Origin: Sphaerotilus mobilis
GTDB lineage: Bacteria > Pseudomonadota > Gammaproteobacteria > Burkholderiales > Burkholderiaceae_C
Direction: 5' to 3'
Assembly: GCF_004216565.1 (NCBI RefSeq)
Contig: NZ_SGWV01000010.1
Coordinates: forward strand, 310,001-374,000
Length of the DNA stretch: 64,000 nt
The position numbers and the translations under genes are program-made. Under the pieces are notes generated by a model. The model saw only the letters and a program-made list of their open reading frames with translations, did no database searches and had not been told where the DNA came from. Positions 43,936 to 53,205 of this stretch are shown piece by piece (the first letter of the stretch is position 1; each line of letters starts with the position of its first letter).

Positions 43936-45501
43936 TCAGGAGCCGGAATGCATCGCCACGAAGGCGATCCAGCCGATGTGGCCGAGCAGGAAAAGCCCTG
44001 CCGCGCCGGCGATGCGCAGCCGCTCCTGGCGCAGCAGGTCGAGCGCGGGGCCGTCGACGATGCGCGTCAGGCCACCCAGCACCGGGCGCTTGGTGAACTC
44101 GCGCAGCTCGCGCTCGCTGGAGAAGGTCGGCTTGAGCAAGGTCATCACCCAGGCCGTGCCGATGCCGGCCAGCAGCGCCAGCACCATCAGGGCCAGCGCC
44201 AGCTGGGTGCGGCTGGGGAAGACTGGCTGGGGCAGCACGCGCGGCGGCTCGATCAGGCGGAAGTCGGCGATCGACGCGGTCTGGTCGATCTTGACGCCCA
44301 GCGAGGCGGCCTCGCGGCGCGACACCAGCTGCTCGTAGTTCTTGCGGATGATGTCGTAGTCGCGGTTGAGCTGGGCCAGCTCGGCCTCGGCCTGCGGCAT
44401 GCGGCCGGCCTGGGCGCGGATCTCTTCAAGCCGGACCTGCTGGGTGCCGACCTGGGCACGCAGCGAGGCGACGTTGGCCTCGGCCTCCGTCAGACTGATG
44501 CGCAGGCGCTGGTAGACCGGGTTGGTCGCTGCGCCGGTGACCTTGGGTCGGGCGCTTTCCACGCGCGCCTTGGCCTCCTGCTCGACCCGGCGCTGCTCTT
44601 CGAGCTGGGCGACGGTGCGGCGGGTGGTGATGACGTCCGGGTGCGCGTCGGTGTAGCGGCGCAGCAGGTCATCGAGCTGGCGGCGCTGGGCATCGAGCCG
44701 CGCGTCCAGCTCGGGCGTCAGCGAGGACGGCGCCGAAGCTGCCTCCACCGGCAGCGCCGGCAGCTCGGTGGCCAGCTCGCGCTTGATCGCGTCACGCGAC
44801 TGCTCGGCCGCGCTGAGCGCGGTGCGCAGCTTGTTGATCTCGTCGGTCATCGCGCCCATGCGGGCGAAGTAGTCCTGGTTGGTGGTCGAGGCCACCGTCA
44901 GGTTGCGCAGCTTGAAGTCCTTGAGGCGGTTCTCCGACTCGATCAGCTTGGCCTCGTAGACCTTGATCTGCTCGTCGATGAAGCGGCTGGCGTCCTGCGA
45001 GTCCTTGCGCTTGCCTTCGGTGCCCGAGGCCATGAACAGGTTGACCAGCGCGTCGACCAGTCGCAAGGCGCGCTCGCTGTCGGGATCGCGGTAGCTCAGC
45101 ACATACATGTTCGGGCCGCCGGTGTTCTCGACCTTGATGGACTTCATCAGGGTCTCGATCGTGCGGTCGTCCTCGGCCTGGTTGCCACTGCCCAGCCCGA
45201 TCGCCGGATCCTTGACCAGCACCTCGATGTTGGGCCGCGAGATCAGCGTGCGGCCGAGCATGCGCACCTGCTGGTCGACGTCGGGCTGGAAGGCCAGCCC
45301 GGCCATCAGCGGCTTGAGCACGGTCTGCGTGTCGACGTAGACCCGCGCGGTGGCGGCGAAGCGTTCGGGCACCAGCCAGACCACGGCCGCACCGACCAGG
45401 GCGAACGCCCAGGTCACGCTGACGGCCAGCCAGCGGTAGCGCCAGACACCGCGCGCGGCCTGCGCGACCTGTCTGGAAATCTCGTTCATTCCTGGATTCA
45501 T
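43936..45501 (-). CDS. Polysaccharide chain-length determinant (Wzz/GNVR family, XrtA type)
   Basis: 521 residues. An N-terminal transmembrane helix (WLAVSVTWAFALVGAAVVWL) begins the Wzz domain. A long periplasmic coiled coil covers about 155-410 (KVYEAKLIESENRLKDFKLR, LDAQRRQLDDLLRRYTDAHP, AELAQLNRDYDIIRKNYEQL). The GNVR-like C-terminal block (VKIDQTASIADFRLIEPPRV) precedes a second membrane helix (LALALMVLALLAGIGTAWVM) and a third near the end. It sets polymer length and, with the separate kinase, forms a split Wzc. A 111-base gap separates it from the export-protein gene, with no promoter seen. Confidence 0.88.
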   Translation of the reverse strand: MNPGMNEISRQVAQAARGVWRYRWLAVSVTWAFALVGAAVVWLVPERFAATARVYVDTQTVLKPLMAGLAFQPDVDQQVRMLGRTLISRPNIEVLVKDPAIGLGSGNQAEDDRTIETLMKSIKVENTGGPNMYVLSYRDPDSERALRLVDALVNLFMASGTEGKRKDSQDASRFIDEQIKVYEAKLIESENRLKDFKLRNLTVASTTNQDYFARMGAMTDEINKLRTALSAAEQSRDAIKRELATELPALPVEAASAPSSLTPELDARLDAQRRQLDDLLRRYTDAHPDVITTRRTVAQLEEQRRVEQEAKARVESARPKVTGAATNPVYQRLRISLTEAEANVASLRAQVGTQQVRLEEIRAQAGRMPQAEAELAQLNRDYDIIRKNYEQLVSRREAASLGVKIDQTASIADFRLIEPPRVLPQPVFPSRTQLALALMVLALLAGIGTAWVMTLLKPTFSSERELREFTKRPVLGGLTRIVDGPALDLLRQERLRIAGAAGLFLLGHIGWIAFVAMHSGS

Positions 45502-45612
45502 GCGTGCTCTTGGCCGTTGGGCAGGATGCTGCGATCCGGGGCCGCGCCCGTGTCGGACGACCCCTGCGGATGCCGGAGCGGGGTCACGCCGGCTGGCGCG
45601 TCCCCGGGTTCA

Positions 45613-46257
45613 TCAGAACCAGCTCTGCGGCACGATGATGATGTCGCCCGGCTTGACGTCGACGTTGGCCGAGATGTCGCCGCGCTTGAGCAGGTCCTTC
45701 AGGCGGACGCTGTACTGCTTGCCGGACTCCGAGCCGCGCACCAGCACGGCGCCGTTGCCATCGGCGAAATCGGTCAGGCCGCCGGCCTGGATCATGACGT
45801 CGAGGATGGTCATGTTCTGGCGGAAGGCGACCGCCTGCGGGCGGGTGGCCTCGCCGACGATGCGGATCTGTTCGGCAAACGCGCCCTGGAAGCTGCTGAC
45901 CACGACGGTCACGACCGGGTCGCGGATGACCTTGGAGAGGTACTGCTCGATCTCGCGCGCCAGGTCGGCAGGGTTCTTGCCGGCGGCCAGCACGTCATCG
46001 ACCAGCGGCGTGGAGATGCGGCCGTCCGGGCGCACGGTCACGTTGGCCGACAGCTCGGGGTTGCGCCAGACCACGATGCTCAGCCCGTCCAGCGGGCCGA
46101 TCTTGTAGCGGTGCCCGACCGTCTCGGCGGTGCGCGGCGCGGGCGGGAAGCCGCTGCTGATGCTGGCGCAGCCACCCAGGCTGGCCAGCGTGCCGGCGGT
46201 GGCCAGCGCCAGTGCGGCACCGCGGAAGGCGCGGCGGATCGTCGAAGTCGGTGTCAT
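45613..46257 (-). CDS. Polysaccharide export lipoprotein (Wza-like, XrtA type)
   Basis: About 214 residues from the ATG at 46257, spaced seven bases from AGAGGT; the ATG two codons earlier is too close to it. A lipobox LGGC is seen in the signal region. The polysaccharide-export domain follows: YKIGPLDGLSIVVWRNPELS, VRPDGRISTPLVDDVLAAGK and LAREIEQYLSKVIRDPVVTV. A SLBB-like part comes next (IRIVGEATRPQAVAFRQNM), ending VKPGDIIIVPQSWF. It is expected to form the outer-membrane export channel or its periplasmic base. Confidence 0.9.
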   Translation of the reverse strand: MTPTSTIRRAFRGAALALATAGTLASLGGCASISSGFPPAPRTAETVGHRYKIGPLDGLSIVVWRNPELSANVTVRPDGRISTPLVDDVLAAGKNPADLAREIEQYLSKVIRDPVVTVVVSSFQGAFAEQIRIVGEATRPQAVAFRQNMTILDVMIQAGGLTDFADGNGAVLVRGSESGKQYSVRLKDLLKRGDISANVDVKPGDIIIVPQSWF

Positions 46258-46371
46258 GTGCATACCTCTGTGGATGGGAAGGGCCTGACTGCAAGCACGC
46301 CGGGAATCCTAGCGTGACCAGCCGAAGAAACCCGAGCGAAGCCCCTCCCCGTCCGGCCGGACGTGCACTAT

Positions 46372-46400
46372 GTACGGGGTGTAGGACGCACTTTCCGTAC
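46372..46400. promoter_or_regulatory. Inverted repeat upstream of the export operon
   Basis: GTACGG (46372-46377) and CCGTAC (46395-46400) are perfect inverse complements with 17 bases between, about 115 bases before the export-lipoprotein start. It could be an operator for the exopolysaccharide genes; the rest of 46258-46435 shows no clear promoter. Confidence 0.3.
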
Positions 46401-46423
46401 CGCCCTGGGGTCCGAACCTGAAC

Positions 46424-46458
46424 TGAAAAAACAAAAGGCGCATCCGGAGGATGCGCCT
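46424..46458 (-). terminator. Rho-independent terminator after the sugar transferase gene
   Basis: AGGCGCATCC (46436-46445) and GGATGCGCCT (46449-46458) form a perfect 10-bp stem with a 3-base loop. On the minus strand it is followed by TTTTGTTTTTTCAG. It ends the transcript of the 46668-48086 gene and separates it from the export operon. Confidence 0.9.
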
Positions 46459-46490
46459 GGGCGGGTGGAAAGTCAGCGGATTCGATCAAC

Positions 46491-46665
46491 GGGCCGAGCG
46501 CCGGGCCGCCCCAAGCCGGCCCATCCCCTCGGGGGATCGCCCGACGTACCCATCGAGCGAGGGGCCAAGATCAGCGACGCGTGCCCCGGGCCGAGCGCCG
46601 GGCCGCCCCAAGCCGGCCCATCCCCCCGGGGGATCGCCCGACGTACCCGTCGGGCGAGGGGTCAA
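46491..46665. repeat. Tandem copies of a GC-rich intergenic repeat
   Basis: Two copies of a unit of about 76 bp begin GGGCCGAGCGCCGGGCCG at 46491 and 46588 (97-bp period) and differ at about four positions. Each contains CCCC..GGGG and, best preserved in the second, CCCGACGTACCCGTCGGG, which is a hairpin. The block starts right after the sugar-transferase stop. It looks like a dispersed palindromic element similar to REP/BIME. Confidence 0.7.
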
Positions 46666-46667
46666 TA

Positions 46668-48086
46668 TCAATGCGCGCCTTCGCGGAAGAGCACCACCGA
46701 CACCGTCTCGATCAGCACCTGCAGGTCCAACAGCAGGGAGTTGTTCTTGACGTAGTACAGGTCGAACTGGTGCTTGCGGCGCGCGTCCTCGATCGAGGCG
46801 CCGTAGGAGAAGCGCACCTGGGCCCAGCCGGTCAGGCCTGGCTTGACGGTGTGACGCAGGTCGTAGAAGGGGATCTGCTCGCGCAGCTGGGCGACGAAGG
46901 ACGGGCGCTCCGGACGCGGGCCGACCATCGACATCTCGCCCCGCAGCACGCTGATGAGCTGGGGCAGCTCGTCGATGCGGGTCTTGCGGATGAAGGCGCC
47001 GATGCGGGTGATGCGGTTGTCGTTCTTGGTCGCCCAGCGCGCCACGCCATCCTTCTCCGCGTCGGTGCGCATGCTGCGGAACTTGATGCACTGGAAAGTC
47101 TCGCCGCCCAGGCCGACACGCTCCTGGCGGTACAGCGCCGGACCGCGGCTGTCGAGCTTGATCAGCACGGCGGTGACCAGCATCAGCGGCGAGGCCAGCG
47201 CCAGCAGCGTGGCCGAGCTGACGATGTCGAAGGTGCGCTTGGTGAACTCGCGCAGACGGCCCTGGACGAAGCCTTCGCCATAGACCAGCCAGCTCGACTT
47301 CAGGCTGTCGACCGGCACCTCGGCCTTGGTGCGCTCGTAGAAGCCGGCCAGGTCCAGGATGGGCACGCCGGCGATGCGGCAGTCCAGCAGCTGGTCCATC
47401 GGGACACCGCCGCCACGCTGCTCGCGCACCGCGACGATGATCTCGCTGATGCGGTGCTCGCGCACCAGATCGGTCATGCGGCGACGTGCATCGAAGACCG
47501 GCACGCCGGCTTCGGTCGTTGCCGCCGAAGGCGCAGAGGATGCATGGGCCGAGGGATAGACACCGACGACCTCATAGCCCTGCCACTGTTCGGCCGAGCG
47601 CAGATCGGCGCAGACCTGGCCGGCTTCCTCGCCGCTGCCGACGATCATCACGCGGCGCGTGCCGACCGCGCGGCGGACCATGAAGGCGGTGCCGCGGTAC
47701 AGCGCCATGCCGCCCATCAGGTAGAGCAGCGAATAACCGGTCAGGCGGCTGGCATAGCCGTCATAGGCCATGAACTTGACGGCCAGATAGGTGATGTAGC
47801 CACCGACCAGGAAGACGAAGGCGACCCGCAGCACGACCGGGAACAGGCCCAGATTGCGGTGGCGGTACAGACCAACGAAGGAATACATCAGCGCCATGAC
47901 CAGCGCGAAGGCCAGCGCCGACAGGATCACATCGGGCGTGCCAACCGAGGCAAAGGCGCTCGGGCTGGAGGCCGCGCTGGACAAGGTCATCGCGGCCATC
48001 AGGGTGGCGACGAAGCACAGCAGACCGTCGGCCAGCAGCTCGACGAAGTGCGTGCCGGACGTGCGATGCTGAAAGACTCGGAACAT
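46668..48086 (-). CDS. XrtA-type sugar transferase (undecaprenyl-phosphate glycosyl-1-phosphotransferase)
   Basis: 472 residues. Four N-terminal membrane helices (about 10-140) lead to a nucleotide-binding-like middle (VMIVGSGEEAGQVCADLRSA). A fifth helix (VSSATLLALASPLMLVTAVL) anchors the catalytic PglC/WbaP domain: ALYRQERVGLGGETFQCIKF, then RTDAEKDG, FIRKTRIDELPQLISVLRGE, MVGPRPERP and VKPGLTGWAQV. It transfers a sugar phosphate to undecaprenyl phosphate to start exopolysaccharide repeat synthesis. It has its own terminator, so it is transcribed apart from the export operon that follows. Confidence 0.93.
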   Translation of the reverse strand: MFRVFQHRTSGTHFVELLADGLLCFVATLMAAMTLSSAASSPSAFASVGTPDVILSALAFALVMALMYSFVGLYRHRNLGLFPVVLRVAFVFLVGGYITYLAVKFMAYDGYASRLTGYSLLYLMGGMALYRGTAFMVRRAVGTRRVMIVGSGEEAGQVCADLRSAEQWQGYEVVGVYPSAHASSAPSAATTEAGVPVFDARRRMTDLVREHRISEIIVAVREQRGGGVPMDQLLDCRIAGVPILDLAGFYERTKAEVPVDSLKSSWLVYGEGFVQGRLREFTKRTFDIVSSATLLALASPLMLVTAVLIKLDSRGPALYRQERVGLGGETFQCIKFRSMRTDAEKDGVARWATKNDNRITRIGAFIRKTRIDELPQLISVLRGEMSMVGPRPERPSFVAQLREQIPFYDLRHTVKPGLTGWAQVRFSYGASIEDARRKHQFDLYYVKNNSLLLDLQVLIETVSVVLFREGAH

Positions 48087-48271
48087 TCAGGAACCCCCTC
48101 GTGTGTCACTGCCGGCCGGAGATCCGGTGGCTTCCTTGACACGATGAAAGGGATTTTCGGCACGCTTGGGCCCGGGACAACCCTTCATCCGCGTGTTGAA
48201 GGCCCATGTTGCAAGCAACAGGTCCGAAGCGTGAAGGAGTGGCGCGCCGATGCGACGTGCGGACAACGCGT

Positions 48272-48310
48272 TTGTTCAGTTCCAGCAGCCCGGACGACGG
48301 AACTGAACAA
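48272..48310. promoter_or_regulatory. Perfect 12-bp inverted repeat upstream of the sugar transferase
   Basis: TTGTTCAGTTCC (48272-48283) and GGAACTGAACAA (48299-48310) flank 15 bases. A third GTTCAG stands at 48321-48326. It lies in the 285-bp gap between ubiE and the sugar transferase gene. It has no T-run, so an operator or RNA hairpin is likelier than a terminator. Also nearby is TGTTGCAAGCAACA (about 48203-48216). Confidence 0.4.
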
Positions 48311-48371
48311 GTCGAACGGCTGTTCAGCCCCTCAGGACGTCAGCCCTTCAGTCCGTCCGTCCTTCATTCCT

Positions 48372-49103
48372 TCAGCACTTGAGTCCGACGTGCAGCGCCA
48401 CCACGCCGGCCGACAGGTTGTGCACGTCGACATGGCCGAAGCCGGCGGCCTTCATCATCCGCTTGAGCTCAGCCTGCGGCGGGTGCATGCGGATCGACTC
48501 GGCCAGGTACTGGTAGCTCTGCGCATCGCCGGCAATCAGCTGGCCCATGCGAGGCAACACCTTGAAGGAGTACCAGTCGTAGACCTTGCGCAGCGGCGCG
48601 GCGACCTGCGAGAACTCCAGCACCAGCAGCTTGCCGCCGGGCTTGAGCACACGCGCCATCTCGGCCAGCGCGATGTCCTTGTGGGTCATGTTGCGCAGAC
48701 CGAAGGCGACGCTGACGATGTCGAAGCGGGCATCCGGAAAGGGCAGCTTCTCGGCATCGCAGCAGGCCGCCGGCAGGCCCATGCCGGCATCGAGCAGGCG
48801 ATCCCGGCCGGTGCGCAGCATGGCTTCGTTGATGTCAGTGTGCACCACCAGGCCGCTCGGTCCGACCTTGCGGGCGAACTGCTGCGTCAGGTCGCCGGTG
48901 CCGGCGGCGATGTCGAGCACCTGCTGGCCCTTGCGCGCACCCGACACCGCGATGGTGTAAGCCTTCCAGACCCGGTGCAGGCCCATCGACATGACGTCGT
49001 TCATGACGTCGTAGCGCGAGGCCACCGAATCGAAGACGCCCCGCACCATGCGGGCCTTCTCGCGCTCGTCGACGGTCTTGAAGCCGAAGTGGGTGTCGCT
49101 CAT
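48372..49103 (-). CDS. ubiE: Demethylmenaquinone/2-methoxy-6-polyprenyl-benzoquinol methyltransferase
   Basis: 243 residues. A C-methyltransferase of ubiquinone (and menaquinone) synthesis. It starts [20 protein letters not shown], with the UbiE block [25 protein letters not shown]. The AdoMet loop is [16 protein letters not shown], and the second signature is [19 protein letters not shown]. The gene follows a DUF971 gene after eight bases, a common Burkholderiales pairing. Tim44, UbiJ and UbiB genes, often nearby, are absent here; the exopolysaccharide block replaces them. Confidence 0.96.
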   Translation of the reverse strand: MSDTHFGFKTVDEREKARMVRGVFDSVASRYDVMNDVMSMGLHRVWKAYTIAVSGARKGQQVLDIAAGTGDLTQQFARKVGPSGLVVHTDINEAMLRTGRDRLLDAGMGLPAACCDAEKLPFPDARFDIVSVAFGLRNMTHKDIALAEMARVLKPGGKLLVLEFSQVAAPLRKVYDWYSFKVLPRMGQLIAGDAQSYQYLAESIRMHPPQAELKRMMKAAGFGHVDVHNLSAGVVALHVGLKC

Positions 49104-49111
49104 CGCATGCC

Positions 49112-49525
49112 TCAGTGGCTGGAACAGGCGCTGCCGGCGGGCGGCGGCATGGCGGCGTCACGGTCGACGCCGGCGGCCTGCAGGCGGGCCTCGTAGTCGG
49201 CCCACAGTTCGGCCTGACGCGCACCCAACTGGTACAGGTAGTCCCAGGTGAAGATGCCGCTGTCATGGCCGTCGCTGAAATGCGGCTGGATGGCGTAGTG
49301 ACCGACCGGCTCGACAGCATCCACGTTGACCAGCCGCTTGCCGGTCTGCAGGGTTTCCTGGCCCGGGCCGTGGCCCTGGACCTCGGCCGACGGCGAGTAA
49401 ACGCGCATCAGCTCGAAGGGGATGGAGAAGCTCGCGCCGTCGGCGAACTCGATGGCCAGCGCACGGCTTTGCTGGTGCAGGGTCAGCGCAACGGGCTGGG
49501 CCTTGGGGGTGTGGCGCGATGTCAT
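49112..49525 (-). CDS. DUF971 (GBBH-like N-terminal domain) protein
   Basis: 137 residues from the ATG at 49525. The DUF971 domain is recognisable by [40 protein letters not shown] and the C-terminal [17 protein letters not shown]. It resembles the N-terminal domain of gamma-butyrobetaine hydroxylase and, in some family members, is tied to Fe-S or quinone metabolism. The catalytic domain is absent. Adjacency to ubiE suggests a shared transcript. A His/Cys-containing tail (ACSSH) is present but no full metal motif is seen. Confidence 0.85.
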   Translation of the reverse strand: MTSRHTPKAQPVALTLHQQSRALAIEFADGASFSIPFELMRVYSPSAEVQGHGPGQETLQTGKRLVNVDAVEPVGHYAIQPHFSDGHDSGIFTWDYLYQLGARQAELWADYEARLQAAGVDRDAAMPPPAGSACSSH

Positions 49526-49532
49526 GGCGGCC

Positions 49533-50276
49533 TCAGGCCTTGCCCTGGCTGGCCACCGCGGCTGCGGCCTTGGCGACCGCCTCGGCATCGCCCAGGTAGT
49601 AGCTGCGGATCGGCTTGAGGTCGGCATCGAGCTCGTAGACCAGCGGCACGCCGTTGGGGATGTTGACGCCGACGATGTCGGCGTCGGCGATGTTGTCGAG
49701 GTACTTGACCAGCGCGCGGATCGAGTTGCCGTGCGCGGCGATCAGCACCCGCTTGCCCGAGCGGATGGCCGGTGCGATCGCGTCGTTCCAGAACGGCAGC
49801 ACACGGGCCACGGTGTCCTTCAGGCACTCGGTCAGGGGGATGTCCTCAGGATTGAGCTTGGCGTAGCGCACGTCATCGCGCTGGCCGCGCGGATCGGCTG
49901 CTTCGAGCGACGGCGGCGGCGTGTCGTAGCTGCGGCGCCAGATCAGCACCTGCTCGTCGCCAAACTGCTTGGCCATGTCGGCCTTGTTGAGGCCCTGCAA
50001 GGCACCGTAGTGGCGCTCGTTGAGGCGCCAGCTGTGCGCCACCGGCAGCCAGGTGCGGTCCATCTGGTCGAGCGCATGCCAGAGCGTCCAGATCGCGCGC
50101 TTGAGCACGGACGTGTAAGCCAGATCGAACTCGTAGCCACCGGCCTTCAGCAGACGGCCGGCTTCCTTGGCCTGATCGACGCCGGTGGGCGTGAGTTCCA
50201 CATCGGTCCAGCCGGTGAAGCGGTTCTCGAGGTTCCAGGTGGATTCGCCGTGGCGGATCAGGACGAGCTTGTACAT
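49533..50276 (-). CDS. gpmA: 2,3-bisphosphoglycerate-dependent phosphoglycerate mutase
   Basis: 247 residues, standard length. It interconverts 3- and 2-phosphoglycerate. The phosphohistidine motif is [12 protein letters not shown], with [38 protein letters not shown] and the second catalytic His in [18 protein letters not shown]. It lies seven bases upstream of the DUF971 gene on the same strand and divergent from the rhodanese gene, a conserved layout. Confidence 0.97.
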   Translation of the reverse strand: MYKLVLIRHGESTWNLENRFTGWTDVELTPTGVDQAKEAGRLLKAGGYEFDLAYTSVLKRAIWTLWHALDQMDRTWLPVAHSWRLNERHYGALQGLNKADMAKQFGDEQVLIWRRSYDTPPPSLEAADPRGQRDDVRYAKLNPEDIPLTECLKDTVARVLPFWNDAIAPAIRSGKRVLIAAHGNSIRALVKYLDNIADADIVGVNIPNGVPLVYELDADLKPIRSYYLGDAEAVAKAAAAVASQGKA

Positions 50277-50310
50277 GGTGGTCGGGCCGGTTCGTTGGGG
50301 CCGCGAATTC

Positions 50311-50316
50311 TATAAT
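50311..50316 (+). promoter_or_regulatory. -10 element of the rhodanese-grxC promoter
   Basis: A perfect TATAAT lies 45 bases before the GTG start of the rhodanese gene in the gpmA intergenic region. Its -35 is weak. The surrounding GAATTCTATAATCC can also be read as a -10 (TATAGA) for gpmA on the other strand. Confidence 0.5.
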
Positions 50317-50361
50317 CCGCCCCCTTCTTCCAGAGACCGGCTAGACCCCGGCCGCCGCCCC

Positions 50362-50766
50362 GTGAGCTTCCTCATCGACAACTGGTATTGGCTCGCTGCA
50401 GCCGCGATCTCCGGCCTCGCGCTGTTCGTGCCCGGCCTCGGCGGAAGCCGCGCCGGCATCGCCGTGCAGGACGCGGTGCGGCTGATCAACCGCGAGAAGG
50501 CCGTCGTGATCGACGTCTGCTCGAAGGACGAATACGCCACCGGCCACGTCGCCGGCTCACGCAACATCCCGCTGGACCAGCTGGATACGGCCAAGAACCT
50601 GCCGACCAACAAGGACCAGCCCCTGGTCGTGGTCTGCGCCACCGGCACCCGTGCCGGCCGGGCAGCCGCCCAGCTCACCAAGCTGGGCCACCAGAATGTG
50701 CACGTGCTCAGCGGCGGCATGGGCGCCTGGCGCGAGGCCAACCTGCCGGTCGAGAAGACCGCCTGA
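50362..50766 (+). CDS. Membrane-anchored rhodanese
   Basis: 134 residues from GTG at 50362. One N-terminal transmembrane helix (WYWLAAAAISGLALFVPGL) anchors a single rhodanese domain: VVIDVCSKDEYATGHVAGSR, then the active-site loop VVCATGTRAGRAA with the sulfur-carrying Cys near residue 92, and HVLSGGMGAWREANLP. It probably handles sulfane sulfur at the cytoplasmic face. It precedes grxC, as in most relatives. Confidence 0.92.
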   Translation: MSFLIDNWYWLAAAAISGLALFVPGLGGSRAGIAVQDAVRLINREKAVVIDVCSKDEYATGHVAGSRNIPLDQLDTAKNLPTNKDQPLVVVCATGTRAGRAAAQLTKLGHQNVHVLSGGMGAWREANLPVEKTA

Positions 50767-50927
50767 GCGGACCGCTCGGGCCGCACGATTGCGCCTGTCG
50801 CCAACGGGGCCGCGCCAACGCGGGGCTGCACGTGCGTGACGGGCCGATGACAATCACGGCCTGACGCGCGGCGACGGCATCCGCCGCGCAACCTTCCCCT
50901 GGCCCGATGCTTGCGAAGCCGCCCGCC

Positions 50928-51188
50928 ATGAACCACGTCAAGATGTACACCACGCAGGTCTGCCCGTACTGCCTGCGTGCCAAGGCCCTGCTCAAGCAGC
51001 GCGGGGTCGAGCAGATCGAGGAGATCCGCATCGACCTCGACCCGCAGCAGCGCGACGCCATGATGTCGCTGACCGGTCGCCGCACCGTGCCGCAGATCTT
51101 CATCGGCGAGACCCACGTCGGCGGCTGCGATGACCTGATCGCCCTGGATCAGCGCGGCGGGCTGCAGCCCTTGCTCCAAGCGGCCTGA
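50928..51188 (+). CDS. grxC: Glutaredoxin 3
   Basis: 86 residues from the ATG at 50928 ([15 protein letters not shown]); an ATG seven codons earlier is possible. The dithiol active site CPYC and the glutathione-binding [10 protein letters not shown] and HVGGCDDL are all present. It reduces disulfides using glutathione. It follows the rhodanese gene. Confidence 0.95.
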   Translation: MNHVKMYTTQVCPYCLRAKALLKQRGVEQIEEIRIDLDPQQRDAMMSLTGRRTVPQIFIGETHVGGCDDLIALDQRGGLQPLLQAA

Positions 51189-51309
51189 TGGCCCTGCCGC
51201 AGCGTCCGTTCGTGGCGCGGACGGCACGCAGGGGCGCTTGCATCGGCAAGGCCGACGCGCACAATCGCGCTCCCTGCCACACCGGTCGATCCTGGATCGC
51301 CCCTGCTTC

Positions 51310-53196
51310 GTGAGCACTGCCTCCTCCTCCCAAGCCAGTCCGCGCGCACTCGCCGGCCTGACCCTCGGCGCCCTGGGCGTGGTCTACGGCGACATCGGCA
51401 CCAGCCCGCTGTACGCCCTCAAGGAAGTCTTCCACGCCGGTCACGTGCCGGCCACGCCCGACAACATCCTCGGCGTGCTCTCCCTGATCTTCTGGACCAT
51501 GACGATCGTGGTCTCGTTGAAGTACGTGCTGCTGATCCTGCGGGCGGACAACAACGGCGAAGGCGGCCTGATCGCGATGCTGGCGCTGGCCACGCATGCC
51601 GTGCGCGAACGGCCCCAGCTGCGCGACACCCTGATGGTGGTGGGCCTGTTCGGCACGGCGGTGTTCTATGGCGACGGCGTGATCACGCCGGCCATCTCGG
51701 TGCTGTCGGCCGTCGAGGGCCTGGAGGTCGCCGCACCGCAGCTGCACAACGTGGTGCTGCCGATCACCCTCGTGGTGCTGACCGGCCTGTTCGCGGTGCA
51801 GCGCTTCGGCACCGGCGGCATCGGCAAGTTCTTCGGCCCGATCACGCTGGTCTGGTTCATCGTGCTGATCGCCCTGGGTCTGCCGCATGTGCTGTCCAAC
51901 CCGGCGGTGCTCGTGGCCTTGAGCCCGACCTACGCCGTCGGCTTCTTCGTCGACAACCCGCTGGTGGCCTTCATCGCGCTGGGCGCGGTGGTGCTGTGCG
52001 TGACCGGCGGCGAGGCGCTCTATGCCGACATGGGCCACTTCGGCAAGCTGCCGATCCGGCTGGCCTGGTACGGCCTGGTGATGCCCGCGCTGGTGGTGAA
52101 CTACTTCGGCCAAGGCGCGATGCTGCTGGCCGAACCGGCCCACGTCGAGAACCCCTTCTACCTGATGGCACCGCAGTGGGCCCGCCTGCCGCTGGTCTTC
52201 CTGTCGACGGCAGCGACGGTGATCGCCTCGCAGGCACTCATCTCCGCCGCCTTCTCGGTCACCAAGCAGGCGATCCAGCTGGGCATCCTGCCGCGCATGG
52301 CGATCAAGCACACCTCTGTGCGCGACACCGGCCAGATCTACGTGCCCTTCATCAACTGGGGCCTCTACGTCTTCATCGTGCTGGCGGTGGCGCTGTTCAA
52401 GAGCTCGTCGAACCTGGCCTCGGCCTACGGCATCGCGGTCACGCTGGACATGACCATCACCACCGTGATGACCTTCTACGTGATCCGCTACGGCTGGCGC
52501 TACCCGCTGTGGCTGTGCCTGGCGGCGACCGGTTTCTTCTTCGTCATCGACATCACCTTCTTCGCCTCCAACATGCTCAAGCTGTTCGGTGGCGGCTGGT
52601 TCCCGCTGGTCATCGGCATGGGCATGTTCACGCTGATGCTGACCTGGAAGCAGGGCCGCGCGCTGATGAGCGAGCGGCTCCGGCATGACGCCATCGACCT
52701 GAAGAGCTTCCTTGAAGCGGTCTTCATCAGCCCGCCGACCCGGGTCGAAGGCACGGCCGTCTTCCTGGCCGCAGAGGCCGGCATCACGCCGAACGCGCTG
52801 CTGCACAACCTCAAGCACAACAAGGTGCTGCATGAGCACAACCTGTTCGTGACGGTGCGCCACCACGACATCCCGTGGATCGGCTTCGAGCAGCGCATCC
52901 AGATGGAGCCGCTGGGTCACGACTGCTGGCAGGTGATGCTGAACTTCGGCTTCAAGAACGACCCGGACGTGCCCGAGGCGCTCAAGCTGCTCGAAGGCCG
53001 TGGCGTGCCGCTCGATGAGATGGACACCAGCTACTTCCTGTCGCGCGACATCGTCATCCCGACCTTCGGCGACGGCATGGCGATGTGGCGCGAGAAGCTG
53101 TTTGCCAACATGCACCGCAACTCGGCGGCTGCGGCGGACTTCCTCAACCTGCCGTCGAACCGGATCGTCGAACTCGGCGCCAAGGTCGAGATCTGA
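51310..53196 (+). CDS. kup: Low-affinity potassium transporter
   Basis: 628 residues from GTG at 51310. The KUP/HAK/KT signature [19 protein letters not shown] is near residue 22, and [20 protein letters not shown] near 115. About 12 membrane helices fill residues 15-455, followed by a cytoplasmic tail of about 170 residues ending [10 protein letters not shown]. It imports potassium with protons. In many relatives secB and gpsA follow grxC; here kup occupies that place, a local rearrangement. It is convergent with the rhombosortase gene. Confidence 0.95.
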   Translation: MSTASSSQASPRALAGLTLGALGVVYGDIGTSPLYALKEVFHAGHVPATPDNILGVLSLIFWTMTIVVSLKYVLLILRADNNGEGGLIAMLALATHAVRERPQLRDTLMVVGLFGTAVFYGDGVITPAISVLSAVEGLEVAAPQLHNVVLPITLVVLTGLFAVQRFGTGGIGKFFGPITLVWFIVLIALGLPHVLSNPAVLVALSPTYAVGFFVDNPLVAFIALGAVVLCVTGGEALYADMGHFGKLPIRLAWYGLVMPALVVNYFGQGAMLLAEPAHVENPFYLMAPQWARLPLVFLSTAATVIASQALISAAFSVTKQAIQLGILPRMAIKHTSVRDTGQIYVPFINWGLYVFIVLAVALFKSSSNLASAYGIAVTLDMTITTVMTFYVIRYGWRYPLWLCLAATGFFFVIDITFFASNMLKLFGGGWFPLVIGMGMFTLMLTWKQGRALMSERLRHDAIDLKSFLEAVFISPPTRVEGTAVFLAAEAGITPNALLHNLKHNKVLHEHNLFVTVRHHDIPWIGFEQRIQMEPLGHDCWQVMLNFGFKNDPDVPEALKLLEGRGVPLDEMDTSYFLSRDIVIPTFGDGMAMWREKLFANMHRNSAAAADFLNLPSNRIVELGAKVEI

Positions 53197-53205
53197 GCGC
53201 GGCCC

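Noticed and set aside
38171-46317. Long plus-strand open frames across the exopolysaccharide block
   Set aside because: They are His/Gln/Gly/Arg-rich translations opposite well-recognised minus-strand genes and contain no domains.
48087-48371. Sigma54 (-24/-12) promoter for the sugar transferase gene, as expected for PrsR-controlled loci
   Set aside because: No sequence with the required GG-N10-GC spacing and flanking bases was convincing; the best reading has a poor -12 element.
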